From positions 186,001 to 250,000 of the forward strand of contig NZ_CP039290.1 in NCBI RefSeq assembly GCF_004798705.1: a stretch of DNA of 64,000 nt, in the 5' to 3' direction. The stretch's first letter is position 1. Every line of letters starts with the position of its first letter. Below the pieces are notes generated by a model. The model was given only the letters and a program-made list of their open reading frames with translations, did no database searches and had not been told where the DNA came from. Shown here one piece after another: positions 16,353-25,782 of the stretch. Made by a program: the position numbers and the translations under genes. This stretch comes from Arthrobacter sp. PAMC25564 (lineage in GTDB: Bacteria; Actinomycetota; Actinomycetes; Actinomycetales; Micrococcaceae).

Positions 16353-17701
16353 TGGCTGACCGCACCTTCGGTTTCCGCACCCGCGCCCTGCACGCCGGCG
16401 GCACCCCCGACGCCGAGCACGGCGCCCGCGCCGTCCCGATCTACCAGACGACGTCCTTCGTGTTCAAGGACACCCAGGACGCGGCCAACCTCTTCGCCCT
16501 GCAGAAGTACGGCAACATCTATTCGCGGATCGGCAACCCCACGGTCGCCGCGTTCGAGGAGCGCATCGCCTCCCTCGAGGGCGGCATCGGTGCGGTGGCC
16601 ACGTCCTCCGGCATGGCGGCCGAATTCATCACCTTCGCGGCCCTCACCCAGGCAGGGGACCACATCGTGGCCGCCTCCCAACTCTACGGCGGCACCGTCA
16701 CCCAGCTCGATGTGACGCTGCGACGCTTCGGCGTCGACACCACCTTCGTCGCGGGCACCGATCCGGCGGACTACGCGGCGGCCATCCGGGAGAATACCAA
16801 GGCGATCTTCGTCGAGGTGGTGGCCAACCCGTCGTCGGAAGTCCAGGACCTTGAGGGGTTGGCGAAGGCGGCGCACGACGCCGGTATCCCGCTCGTCGTC
16901 GACGCCACCCTGAGCACGCCGTACCTCGTGCGGCCGATCGAACACGGGGCGGACATCGTGATCCACTCCGCCACGAAGTTCCTCGGCGGGCACGGCACCA
17001 CCCTGGGCGGAGTGGTGGTCGAGAGCGGCCGCTTCAACTGGGGCAACGGCAAGTTCCCCACCATGACCGAACCCGTGGCCTCCTACGGCAACGTCTCCTG
17101 GTGGGGCAACTTCGGCGAGTACGGCTTCCTGACCAAGCTGCGCTGCGAGCAGTTGCGCGACATCGGACCGGCGCTGTCCCCGCAGTCGGCGTTCCAGCTG
17201 CTGCAGGGCGTGGAAACGCTCCCGCAGCGCCTGGACGAGCACCTGAAGAATGCCCAGGCCGTCGCCGAATGGCTTGAGGCCGATGAGCGCGTGGCCTACG
17301 TGAACTTCTCCGGCCTGCCCTCGCACCCGCACTTTGAGCGGGCCAAAAAGTACCTGCCGCTGGGACCGGGCTCGGTGTTTTCCTTCGGTGTGAAGGGCGG
17401 CCGTGCCGCGGGACAGAAGTTCATCGAGTCCCTGCAGCTGGCCTCGCACCTGGCCAACGTGGGCGACTCCCGGACCCTGGTGATCCACCCGGGCTCCACG
17501 ACCCACCAGCAGCTCAGCCCCGAGCAGCTGGAGGCGGCCGGCGTCCCGGAGGACCTGGTGCGCATTTCCATCGGCCTCGAAGACATCGAGGACATCCTTT
17601 GGGACCTGGACCAGGCGCTTACCGCGGCGTCCGAGGCCGGGGCCTTCCCCGCGGACAGTTCAACCGAGGCTGACGCCTGCACGATTGGAGCGCTGTCATG
17701 A
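16352..17701 (+). CDS. metY: O-acetylhomoserine sulfhydrylase (aminocarboxypropyltransferase)
   Basis: A PLP enzyme of the Cys/Met metabolism family that makes homocysteine from O-acetylhomoserine and sulfide, releasing acetate. The PLP lysine is Lys209 in SATKFLGGHGTTLGG, and the N-terminal TRALHAGG, YQTTSFVFKD and YSRIGNPT segments are typical of MetY. Length (449) is normal. Coupled to sfnG (TAATG) and to the following gene (ATGA). O-succinyl versus O-acetyl preference cannot be read off directly, but MetY-type length and sequence favour acetyl. Confidence 0.95.
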   Translation: MADRTFGFRTRALHAGGTPDAEHGARAVPIYQTTSFVFKDTQDAANLFALQKYGNIYSRIGNPTVAAFEERIASLEGGIGAVATSSGMAAEFITFAALTQAGDHIVAASQLYGGTVTQLDVTLRRFGVDTTFVAGTDPADYAAAIRENTKAIFVEVVANPSSEVQDLEGLAKAAHDAGIPLVVDATLSTPYLVRPIEHGADIVIHSATKFLGGHGTTLGGVVVESGRFNWGNGKFPTMTEPVASYGNVSWWGNFGEYGFLTKLRCEQLRDIGPALSPQSAFQLLQGVETLPQRLDEHLKNAQAVAEWLEADERVAYVNFSGLPSHPHFERAKKYLPLGPGSVFSFGVKGGRAAGQKFIESLQLASHLANVGDSRTLVIHPGSTTHQQLSPEQLEAAGVPEDLVRISIGLEDIEDILWDLDQALTAASEAGAFPADSSTEADACTIGALS

Positions 17702-18195
17702 GCAGTGAAGAAACCAGAACCTGGACCGGCCCGTCCGCGCCGGAACGGCTGAACCTGCTGCGGCAGGCGAAGTCGATCGCCATTGTGGGCGCCTCGGACA
17801 AGCCGTCCCGCGCGAGCTACTTCGTGGCCACCTACCTGCAGTCCTCCACCCGGTACAAGGTGTACTTCGTGAACCCGGTGGTGAAGGAAATCCTGGGCGA
17901 GCCGACGTACGCCTCGCTGGCGGACCTGCCGGAGAGCCCGGACATCGTGGATGTGTTCCGCAAGCACGACGACCTGCCCGGTGTCCTGGACGAGGCCATC
18001 GCGGCGGGCGCCAAGACGCTGTGGCTGCAGCTGGGGTCCTGGCACGAGGACGTGGCCAAGGAGGCGGAAGCCGCCGGGCTCGACGTCGTGATGGACCGCT
18101 GCGTGAAGATTGAGCATGCCCGTTTCCACGGCGGCCTGCACCTCGCCGGCTTCGACACCGGCGTCATTTCCTCGAAGCGCCAGGTCCTGGCCTAG
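17698..18195 (+). CDS. CoA-binding (YccU-like) protein, last gene of the SAM operon
   Basis: A 165-residue CoA_binding_2 protein: SIAIVGASDKPSRASYFVATYL at the start, VYFVNPVVKEILGEPTYASLAD, DVFRKHDD and KTLWLQLGSWHEDVAKEAEAAG, ending with MDRCVKIEHARFHGG. It overlaps metY by four bases. Relatives often adjoin metY in actinobacteria, but no activity is known. It is paralogous to the divergent gene at 11965-12396, so two such proteins frame the riboswitch locus. Confidence 0.9.
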   Translation: MSSEETRTWTGPSAPERLNLLRQAKSIAIVGASDKPSRASYFVATYLQSSTRYKVYFVNPVVKEILGEPTYASLADLPESPDIVDVFRKHDDLPGVLDEAIAAGAKTLWLQLGSWHEDVAKEAEAAGLDVVMDRCVKIEHARFHGGLHLAGFDTGVISSKRQVLA

Positions 18196-18212
18196 CGCCT
18201 CCGGCACGTTCG

Positions 18213-18307
18213 GATCCCGGACTCGCGGCTCAGGCGCCGGGGTCGCCGTAAGGCAACCGCGAGCCTGCACCCGACCCGCGAACCGGACGGACCGCGAACC
18301 GGACGGA
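18213..18307. repeat. Hairpin and 16-bp tandem duplication in a convergent gap
   Basis: CTCGCGG near 18222-18230 pairs with CCGCGAG near 18257-18263, a likely terminator stem for the metY operon. Just after it, the 16 bases at 18276-18291 are repeated exactly at 18292-18307, ending at the stop codon of the minus-strand membrane protein gene. Confidence 0.55.
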
Positions 18308-19111
18308 TCAGGGCTGGCCGGGGAGCTTCGTCGGAACCACGCCCGGAAGGGTGGGGCTGACCGGTGCGGGGGCCTCGGGCAGGCTCCGGCCATCAGCCGG
18401 GCCATCGCCGGGACCGGGAAGTCCGTGCTGGCCGGGAAGGTCGTGAACCCCGGGAGCGACCGGGCGTTCGCCCTGCGGGGGAAATAGTCCGCCACGGCCG
18501 GCGCCCGGAGGCGTCGTGGGGCCGGACGGCGGCGGGACGGCAGCAGCCGTCGAGCCGGGAGTCCCGCTCCCGGGCGAAGCAGCAGCGTTGGTCGCCGCAG
18601 CCGTGGGCGCCGCGGGAACGGCCGGAATGTCAGCCGGGGACGGCTGGGCATGTTCCGGGGCCGGGGTACGGGCGGCCGGCTGGAACAGGACGCCGATGGC
18701 CTGCCCGACGTTGTGGCGGAAGTCCTCGCTGGACGCTGCCACGGCGCCTGCCCCGAGGCTCATGGCACCCACGACGGCGCCGCCCACTATCGCCAGGCGG
18801 CGATTCCGGTTCCGGCGGCGGTCCGTCAGGCTCGTGACGCCCGGTGGCAACGTGCCGTCCGCCGGAGCCGGCGGGGATACGACGGCGCGCATCGCCGTCG
18901 TCGGGCCTGCGGCAGCACTGTCGGCAACGGAACCGCCGGCACCGGCGGCCAGCAGCGCCGCGAGATCAGCCCGGGGCGCAGGGGCCCGCTCCGGGACCAG
19001 TGCGCGGAGCTGTTCCAGGGATTCGCGGAGTTCGGTGGAAGCCTCGAGGCCGGAATCACGGAGCATCGCCTGGATGCTGCCATCCTGCTGGGGGTCACGT
19101 GTGCCGGTCAT
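18308..19111 (-). CDS. Putative anti-sigma factor or sigma-linked membrane protein
   Basis: A 267-residue protein whose start overlaps the ECF sigma stop by four bases. Residues about 1-100 are cytosolic and include ELRESLEQLRALVPERAP; a basic patch RRRNRNRR precedes one transmembrane segment (about 109-128, LAIVGGAVVGAMSLGAGAVA); the rest is a long Pro/Ala/Gly-rich tail likely outside the membrane. Layout and coupling suggest an anti-sigma factor, but I see no zinc-binding HxxxCxxC motif, so a ZAS-type mechanism is not supported. Confidence 0.7.
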   Translation of the reverse strand: MTGTRDPQQDGSIQAMLRDSGLEASTELRESLEQLRALVPERAPAPRADLAALLAAGAGGSVADSAAAGPTTAMRAVVSPPAPADGTLPPGVTSLTDRRRNRNRRLAIVGGAVVGAMSLGAGAVAASSEDFRHNVGQAIGVLFQPAARTPAPEHAQPSPADIPAVPAAPTAAATNAAASPGSGTPGSTAAAVPPPSGPTTPPGAGRGGLFPPQGERPVAPGVHDLPGQHGLPGPGDGPADGRSLPEAPAPVSPTLPGVVPTKLPGQP

Positions 19112-19656
19112 GATGCTGCGTGGTCCTTTTCGGTGACGAGTTCGCGCAGGGCACTGAGCCCGCGTCGCTGAAGCTGTTTGACGGCACCCGGCGTCTTGTC
19201 CATGATGCCGGCCACCTGTTCGATGGAGAGGTCCGCGACGATCCGCAGGACCAGGACCTCCCGTTGCTCCTCGTTGAGCCGGGACAGGGTGCCGGACATG
19301 CCGCCGAGGGATCCGAGAGCCTCATCCTCGGCGGACTTGGCGTACCGGGCGTCGTCCCGGGGATCGTATTCGGCCAAATAGGGCGTGCGTGCGGCCCGCC
19401 GCCGGTAATCGACCAGCCTGGCGTGGGCCACAGAGAAGATGAAGGTCCGCAGACCGCTGTGGCCACCGGTGACCTTGGCCAATTTCGGCAGGACGTCCAC
19501 GAAGACGTCCTGGGTGAGCGCCTCGGCGTCCTCTACTCCGCGGGCCCGGAAGTAGCCCAGCACCGCGGGGGAAACGGCGGTGTAGACGGCGCTGAAGCCT
19601 GAGGGCTCGCCAGCTAGGGCGGCTGACAATTCGTCATCGCTTAGCTGTTCTGCCAA
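19108..19656 (-). CDS. ECF-family RNA polymerase sigma factor
   Basis: A 182-residue sigma-70 family factor. Region 2 covers FSAVYTAVSPAVLGYFRARG to TFIFSVAHARLVDYRRR, with the DAEALTQDVFVDVL helix; region 4 includes LNEEQREVLVLRIVADLSIEQVA and the recognition helix TPGAVKQLQRRGLSAL. It is translated together with the downstream membrane protein. The next upstream minus-strand gene encodes a secreted VPA-repeat protein, a possible target or partner. The inducing signal is unknown. Confidence 0.93.
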   Translation of the reverse strand: MAEQLSDDELSAALAGEPSGFSAVYTAVSPAVLGYFRARGVEDAEALTQDVFVDVLPKLAKVTGGHSGLRTFIFSVAHARLVDYRRRAARTPYLAEYDPRDDARYAKSAEDEALGSLGGMSGTLSRLNEEQREVLVLRIVADLSIEQVAGIMDKTPGAVKQLQRRGLSALRELVTEKDHAAS

Positions 19657-19743
19657 GAGGCTGTCCTTCCGTTACTGCTGGGGTGCGGCCCCGGCAAGTC
19701 TAGCGGCCGCACCCCCGATGCCTCCGTGGGAGGCGTTCCGTAC

Positions 19744-20244
19744 TTACTTGTCGAGCTTGGGCAGCTCGGCTGACGGGGTGGCCGGAACGGCAGGAACAGC
19801 CGGTACGCCCTTGGTACCCGGCACCGCCGGGACGGCAGGGACGGCTGCGTGGACGTCAGCGTTGGCGTGAGCCTCGCCGGCTGCGCCCTTGGCAGCGGCG
19901 CCGCCCTTGACGTCGGCACCGCCCTTGTCAGCGTCGGCGGAGCCCTCGGCGCCACCTTCGGTGCCGTCAACGTCGGCATCGCCCTTGGCGGAGCCGTCAG
20001 CGGAGGGGGCCGCCGGAACGGCAGGGGTGGCCGGGACCGCCGGCGCAGCGGGAAGTTTGGGGGTGGCCGGGACGGCGGGAACGGCCGGGGTGGCGGGCAC
20101 AGTGTGGGCCACTTCAGCCCGCTGGGTGCCGGACTGGGTGCTGGACACCTGGGCCGCGTTGGCCAGCCCGATGCCGGAGAATCCTCCGACCGCCAGAACG
20201 GCGGCGCCGATAGCAATCTTGGTGGTCTTGCTAACACTCTTCAT
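19744..20244 (-). CDS. Secreted low-complexity protein with VPA/TPA repeats
   Basis: A 166-residue product starting MKSVSKTTKIAIGAAVLAVG with an export signal ending near ANAA. The mature part has two blocks of VPAVPATP-type repeats flanking a Gly/Ala/Asp-rich centre (GSAKGDADVDG, GGADVKGG). Such proteins are typically surface or wall-associated with little folded structure. The frame extends upstream, but the ATG at 20244 gives the signal peptide directly. No function is recognised. Confidence 0.75.
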   Translation of the reverse strand: MKSVSKTTKIAIGAAVLAVGGFSGIGLANAAQVSSTQSGTQRAEVAHTVPATPAVPAVPATPKLPAAPAVPATPAVPAAPSADGSAKGDADVDGTEGGAEGSADADKGGADVKGGAAAKGAAGEAHANADVHAAVPAVPAVPGTKGVPAVPAVPATPSAELPKLDK

Positions 20245-20388
20245 CACAGGGATACATCCTTTGGTTGGCGGAAGGCCGGCCGGATGCCTGATGGGGGTCC
20301 AGGCTCCGGCGGCGCTTACAAAGGAGTAATCGCTGGGGTACCCCGAAAGGTTACGCACCGATCGGAGTTTCTTTTTCTGGGTTAACGA

Positions 20389-20430
20389 CGACGGCGGCGG
20401 GCCCCCTGTCCGGGTGGCCCGCCGCCGTCG
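20389..20430 (-). terminator. Terminator hairpin downstream of purA
   Basis: Arms 20389-20403 and 20416-20430 pair perfectly over 15 bases with a 12-base loop. It lies 24 bases beyond the purA stop. There is no strong T-run on either side. Confidence 0.7.
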
Positions 20431-20453
20431 GGCGTCAGTTGTTTGTCAGACCG

Positions 20454-21743
20454 TCAGTCAAGGATCAGGTCGTTGATCACGATGGTCTGGTCGCGGTCCG
20501 GGCCGACGCCGATCGCGGAGAAGCGGGTGCCGGAGAGCTTCTCCAGTGCCAGCACGTAGTTCCTGGCATTCTCCGGAAGGTCGTCCAGGGTGCGCGCGCC
20601 GGTGATGTCCTCGGTCCAGCCTTCGAAGTACTCGAAGATCGGCTTGGCATGGTGGAACTCGGTCTGGGTCATCGGCATTTCGTCGTGCCGGACGCCGTCG
20701 ACGTCGTAGGCTACGCAGACCGGGATCTGCTCGATGCCGGTGAGCACGTCCAGCTTGGTGACGAAGTAGTCCGTGAAGCCGTTGACGCGGGAGGCATGGC
20801 GCGCCAGCACGGCGTCGTACCAGCCGCAGCGGCGCGGTCGGCCGGTGTTGACGCCGAATTCGCCGCCGGTTTTCTGCAGGTACAGGCCCATCTCATCGAA
20901 CAGCTCCGTGGGGAACGGCCCGGCGCCCACACGGGTGGTGTACGCCTTGATGATGCCGATGGAGCGCGAGATCCGGGTGGGGCCGATGCCCGAGCCCACG
21001 GAGGCGCCGCCGGCCGTCGGGTTCGAGGAGGTGACGAACGGGTAGGTGCCGTGGTCGACGTCCAGGAACGTGGCCTGGCCGCCCTCCATCAGCACGACCT
21101 TGCCCTCGTCCAGCGCCTTGTTCAGGACGAAGGTGCTGTCGATGACGAGCGGGCGGAGGCGTTCGGCGAAGGACAGGAAGTACTCCACGATCTCGTCCAC
21201 CTCGATGTTGCGGCGGTTGTAGACCTTGACCAGCAACTGGTTCTTCTGGCGCAGCGAGCCTTCGACCTTCTGGCGCAGGATGGACGCGTCGAAGACGTCC
21301 TGGACGCGGATGCCCAGGCGGGCCACCTTGTCCATGTAGGCGGGGCCGATGCCGCGGCCGGTGGTGCCGATGGCGCGGCTGCCCAGGAAACGCTCGGTGA
21401 CCTTGTCCAGGACCTGGTGGTAGGGCGCCACGAGGTGCGCGTTGGCGGAAATGCGAAGCTTGGAGGTGTCCGCGCCGCGGGCTTCCAGTCCGTCGATCTC
21501 CTGGAACAGTGCTTCAAGGTTCACCACGCAGCCGTTGCCGATGATCGGAACCGCGTTCGGGCTCAGGATGCCGGCAGGAAGGAGCTTGAGCTCATACTTC
21601 TCACCGCCTATGACGACGGTGTGCCCCGCGTTGTTGCCGCCGTTGGGCTTGACGACGTAGTCGACGCGGCCGCCAAGCAGGTCAGTGGCTTTACCTTTGC
21701 CTTCGTCGCCCCATTGGGCTCCGACGATCACGATTGCTGGCAT
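20454..21743 (-). CDS. purA: Adenylosuccinate synthetase
   Basis: Converts IMP, aspartate and GTP to adenylosuccinate, the first committed step to AMP. The 429-residue enzyme shows [11 protein letters not shown] with catalytic Asp13, NNAGHTVV with His41, GRGIGPAY, and the C-terminal [18 protein letters not shown]. The ATG at 21743 is preceded by GGGGGAGG at a good distance; a longer frame starting at 21758 lacks this. It is monocistronic with its own promoter and hairpin terminator. Confidence 0.97.
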   Translation of the reverse strand: MPAIVIVGAQWGDEGKGKATDLLGGRVDYVVKPNGGNNAGHTVVIGGEKYELKLLPAGILSPNAVPIIGNGCVVNLEALFQEIDGLEARGADTSKLRISANAHLVAPYHQVLDKVTERFLGSRAIGTTGRGIGPAYMDKVARLGIRVQDVFDASILRQKVEGSLRQKNQLLVKVYNRRNIEVDEIVEYFLSFAERLRPLVIDSTFVLNKALDEGKVVLMEGGQATFLDVDHGTYPFVTSSNPTAGGASVGSGIGPTRISRSIGIIKAYTTRVGAGPFPTELFDEMGLYLQKTGGEFGVNTGRPRRCGWYDAVLARHASRVNGFTDYFVTKLDVLTGIEQIPVCVAYDVDGVRHDEMPMTQTEFHHAKPIFEYFEGWTEDITGARTLDDLPENARNYVLALEKLSGTRFSAIGVGPDRDQTIVINDLILD

Positions 21744-21833
21744 GGGATCCTCCCCCATTCGTTCGGGCCGGACCGCAGTTGGTTCACCGAAGTGACTTCA
21801 CCGGAGCTCAGCGCCGTTCATCAGAATGCCCCA

Positions 21834-21862
21834 AACCTACCGCTGTGCTTCTTACCCATCAA
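21834..21862 (-). promoter_or_regulatory. Candidate purA promoter
   Basis: On the minus strand TTGATG (21857-21862) and TAGGTT (21834-21839) are spaced by 17 bases, giving a leader of about 85 nt before the purA ATG. Confidence 0.5.
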
Positions 21863-22009
21863 CGACAGAGTTCCGGGGCTCTTACCACCCAAGTTTAGCC
21901 GATGCGGGTGACAAGTACCGCTTTGGCACCCGCCCCTGCCCTGCCCGCCGCGCCGCGACACAATGGCCAGTCGATTTGCCAGTTCCCGGAATTATGTGAG
22001 AGTGGCCAC

Positions 22010-23218
22010 ATGAACCAGAACACCGACCACATCCGCGTCACCCACGCCGGCTCCTTGCCCCGCACCCCGGAACTGATCGCCGCGAACGAGGCCAAGGAAG
22101 CCGACGGCATCACCCCCGAATTCCTGGACCTGCTGGAAAGCTCGGTGGCGGACATCGTCCGGCGCCAGAAGGACCTCGGCATCGACATCCCCAACGATGG
22201 CGAGTACGGCCACACGATGTCCAGTTCGGTGGACTACGGGGCGTGGTGGAACTACTCCTTCTCCCGGCTCGGCGGCCTGGAACCGACCGATGTGGACCGC
22301 TGGGCCGACGCCGGTGTGCACCGCTCCACACCAGGCAACATCGTCCTGACGTCCTTCCCCGACCGCCGGGACCGGCAGAAGTTCAACGAGGCCTACAACG
22401 ATCCGTCCTCCGGGATCCTGGCCCACCGCAAAAGCGTCACCCAGCCCAAAATCGCCGGGCCGCTGAGCTACACCGGTCACGCGCTCGTCGGCTCGGACAT
22501 CGCGAACCTGAAGGCTGGCCTGGCCGCGGCGGGACTGACCGAGGGTTTTGTGGCCTCCCTGTCGCCGGGGTCCTGCGCCCGCGTCGCGAACGAGTACTAC
22601 AAGACCGACGAGGAGCTCCTCTACGCCTGCGCCGACGCGATGCGCGAGGAGTACAAGGCCATCATCGACGCCGGCCTGACGGTCCAGCTGGATGACCCCT
22701 CGCTGGCCGAAAGCTGGGACCAGATCAACCCCGAGCCCAGCCTGGCGGACTACCTCAAGTTCATCCAGCTCCGGGTCGAGGCCACCAACTGGGCCCTGCG
22801 CGGCCTCCCCCAGGACAAGATCCGCCTGCACGTCTGCTGGGGATCCTGGCACGGCCCGCACACCACGGATATCCCCTTCGCGGACATCCTCGATTCGGTC
22901 CTGCAGGTCACCGCCGGCGGCTACTCCTTCGAAGCGGCAAATGTCCGCCACGAGCACGAATGGCGGGTGTGGGAAGACTCCAAGCTCCCCAAGGGCAAGG
23001 TCATCATCCCCGGCGTCGTATCGCACGCCACGAACGTGGTGGAGCACCCGGAGCTCGTGGCGGACCGGATCGTTCGTTTTGCCGAGCTGGTGGGGCGCGA
23101 AAATGTGATTGCGTCCACAGATTGCGGACTCGGCGGCCGGGTCCATCCCCAGATTGCCTTCGCCAAGCTGGAGGCCCTTGGCGAAGGCGCCCGCCGCGCC
23201 AGCAAGCGGCTCTGGTAG
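22010..23218 (+). CDS. Cobalamin-independent methionine synthase-like (MetE C-terminal family) protein
   Basis: A 402-residue stand-alone relative of the MetE C-terminal barrel. It has the opening RVTHAGSLPRTPEL, IDIPNDGEYGH, the IAGPLSYTGHALVG region, DDPSLAESWD, the zinc-ligand motif HVCWGSWHGPH and the late Cys in STDCGLGG. Related proteins include epoxyalkane:coenzyme M transferase-like enzymes and putative alkyl transferases acting on a thiol; the true substrate here is unknown. The ATG at 22010 matches the family start; the frame extends upstream without support. It is divergent from purA and lacks S-box control. Confidence 0.85.
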   Translation: MNQNTDHIRVTHAGSLPRTPELIAANEAKEADGITPEFLDLLESSVADIVRRQKDLGIDIPNDGEYGHTMSSSVDYGAWWNYSFSRLGGLEPTDVDRWADAGVHRSTPGNIVLTSFPDRRDRQKFNEAYNDPSSGILAHRKSVTQPKIAGPLSYTGHALVGSDIANLKAGLAAAGLTEGFVASLSPGSCARVANEYYKTDEELLYACADAMREEYKAIIDAGLTVQLDDPSLAESWDQINPEPSLADYLKFIQLRVEATNWALRGLPQDKIRLHVCWGSWHGPHTTDIPFADILDSVLQVTAGGYSFEAANVRHEHEWRVWEDSKLPKGKVIIPGVVSHATNVVEHPELVADRIVRFAELVGRENVIASTDCGLGGRVHPQIAFAKLEALGEGARRASKRLW

Positions 23219-23451
23219 CTGGCGGGGAAAGGCAGCCGGTTCCGCGCGCGGGTACCGGGAACACCGCCGGCCGTCACTGCGGCGGCGTCCGGCGGCCCGG
23301 CATTTCGCAGGGCTTGATAGACTGATAAGGATCGACCAGGAATCGGTCCACACCACATTTTCAAACCATACCGGACTCTGCGTGCCCCGCATTTGGCGTG
23401 CCCACATCCGGTCTGGCAGCGTTACCAATCCCGCAGGAGATGCAGCAATAT

Positions 23452-24084
23452 ATGACAGCCTTGGCCACTGAAAATTTCCGCGAAGAGCTCCTGAGCCGTC
23501 GCTACGAACCCAGCGTCGCGGCCGTCAACGAGCTCTGCGACACCCTGCGGGCCAACAAGGCTGGCACCAATGTACCCTACGTTGATCCGATGCACGACGT
23601 CGACGAATGCCGCATCATCAGCCTCTTCTCCAACATCGGGACCGAGGATGAGTCCGGCTTCATCACCGCCGGGGACGAGGAAGCCGCCACCCGGATGCTC
23701 GGCGTCCAGTGGAAGCTGGGCCTGCGCCCGGAATACATCATGCCGTGGAACGTCCACCCCTGGTACGTACCCGGTGAGCCCAACGGCAAGTTCACGCCGG
23801 ACCAGATTTCCGCCGGCCTCAAGCCGCTGCTGAAGTTCCTCGCCGTCGTGCCCCGCGCCTCCGTGATCGTTGCCCACGGCACCGAGGCCAACCGCCTCGC
23901 CAATCTGCTGCTCAAGACCGAAGTGCCCATGATCTGGCGCCGCGGCCTGAAGACGTACAAAGTCCGCTCGCTCAGCGGCCGTGCCTTCGCTGGCACCCCG
24001 GCCCGGCAGGAGCAGTACCTCGAAGAAATGCACACTGCGTACGCGGATGCCATGGCCCGGACCGGACTCGCGAAGACCAGCTAA
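23452..24084 (+). CDS. Uracil-DNA glycosylase superfamily-like protein
   Basis: A 210-residue protein with the pattern of the actinobacterial UDG-like family: YVDPMHDVDECRIISLFSNIG (motif-1-like, with PMHD where classic UDG has QDPYH), EYIMPWNVHPWYVPGE, and the late VIVAHGTEANRL. It lacks the Fe-S cysteines of family 4/5 enzymes. DNA repair is therefore plausible but activity is unproven. AGGAG lies 12 bases before the ATG at 23452 and directly against an upstream in-frame ATG at 23440; I chose 23452. Confidence 0.6.
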   Translation: MTALATENFREELLSRRYEPSVAAVNELCDTLRANKAGTNVPYVDPMHDVDECRIISLFSNIGTEDESGFITAGDEEAATRMLGVQWKLGLRPEYIMPWNVHPWYVPGEPNGKFTPDQISAGLKPLLKFLAVVPRASVIVAHGTEANRLANLLLKTEVPMIWRRGLKTYKVRSLSGRAFAGTPARQEQYLEEMHTAYADAMARTGLAKTS

Positions 24085-24125
24085 GGCATCCTCCGCCGTC
24101 GTCGGCTTAAAGCCGTCGTCTTTAA

Positions 24126-24192
24126 AGCAACGCGGGGTCACTTGCGGCCCATCCACCACGGTGGAATGGGCCGTAAGTGACCCCGCGTTGCT
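24126..24192. repeat. Long near-perfect palindrome between convergent genes
   Basis: The two 32-33-base arms (24126-24157 and 24160-24192) pair along almost their whole length, with one G-U pair and one bulge. It sits between the UDG-like and DUF3151 stops and probably works as a two-way terminator. A half copy is at 9856-9882, so this is a dispersed element. Confidence 0.8.
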
Positions 24193-24206
24193 GTCTGGAT
24201 CCGGGT

Positions 24207-24632
24207 TTAGCCCTCGGCCTCGATGGCCGCCTTGGCGGTGGGATCGGAGTCCGTGAGGAACTTCTCGATCCGCTCCGGCTCCTCGGCCTCGCCAATCGCG
24301 GCGGAGGCACGGCCCAGCGAATACAGGGCGCGGAGGAAGCCGCGGTTGGGTTCGTGCTCCCACGGGATCGGCCCGACGCCGCGCCAGCCGTTGCGGCGCA
24401 GCGAATCCAGGCCGCGGTGGTAGCCGACCCGCGAGTAAGCGTAGGAATCGATGGTCCGGCCCTCTTTCCACGCTTCTTCGGCCAGGATGGCCCAGAGCAG
24501 CGAGGACGTCGGGTGCTTCTCCACCAGGTCCAGGGCTTCCTGGCCCAGGGCCAGGTGCTGGTAGATTTCGGTCTCCGCGGGCAGGAGCGTGGGCTCGGGG
24601 CCCATCAGGTTCTTGCGGAAGTCGTCGGACAT
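24207..24632 (-). CDS. DUF3151 family protein
   Basis: A 141-residue actinobacterial protein with the standard start SDDFRKNLMGPEPTLLP, a helix-rich body (LALGQEALDLVEKHPTSSLLWAILAEEAW) and GVGPIPWEHEPNRGFLRALYSLGRA. DUF3151 genes typically neighbour class II aldolase genes, as here (two bases apart). No function is known. Confidence 0.92.
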   Translation of the reverse strand: MSDDFRKNLMGPEPTLLPAETEIYQHLALGQEALDLVEKHPTSSLLWAILAEEAWKEGRTIDSYAYSRVGYHRGLDSLRRNGWRGVGPIPWEHEPNRGFLRALYSLGRASAAIGEAEEPERIEKFLTDSDPTAKAAIEAEG

Positions 24633-24634
24633 GC

Positions 24635-25654
<1,020 letters not shown>

Positions 25655-25782
25655 GCTGACTCCTCATGTGAATTTCGTCTGCGGGCTGGTTGACCCTGGA
25701 GTGAACCTCGTCGGCTACGCACCATCCTAGCCATTCCTTGCGACGGCGCAGTGTTTCCGGTCACGCGGCCCTGTAATACTCG

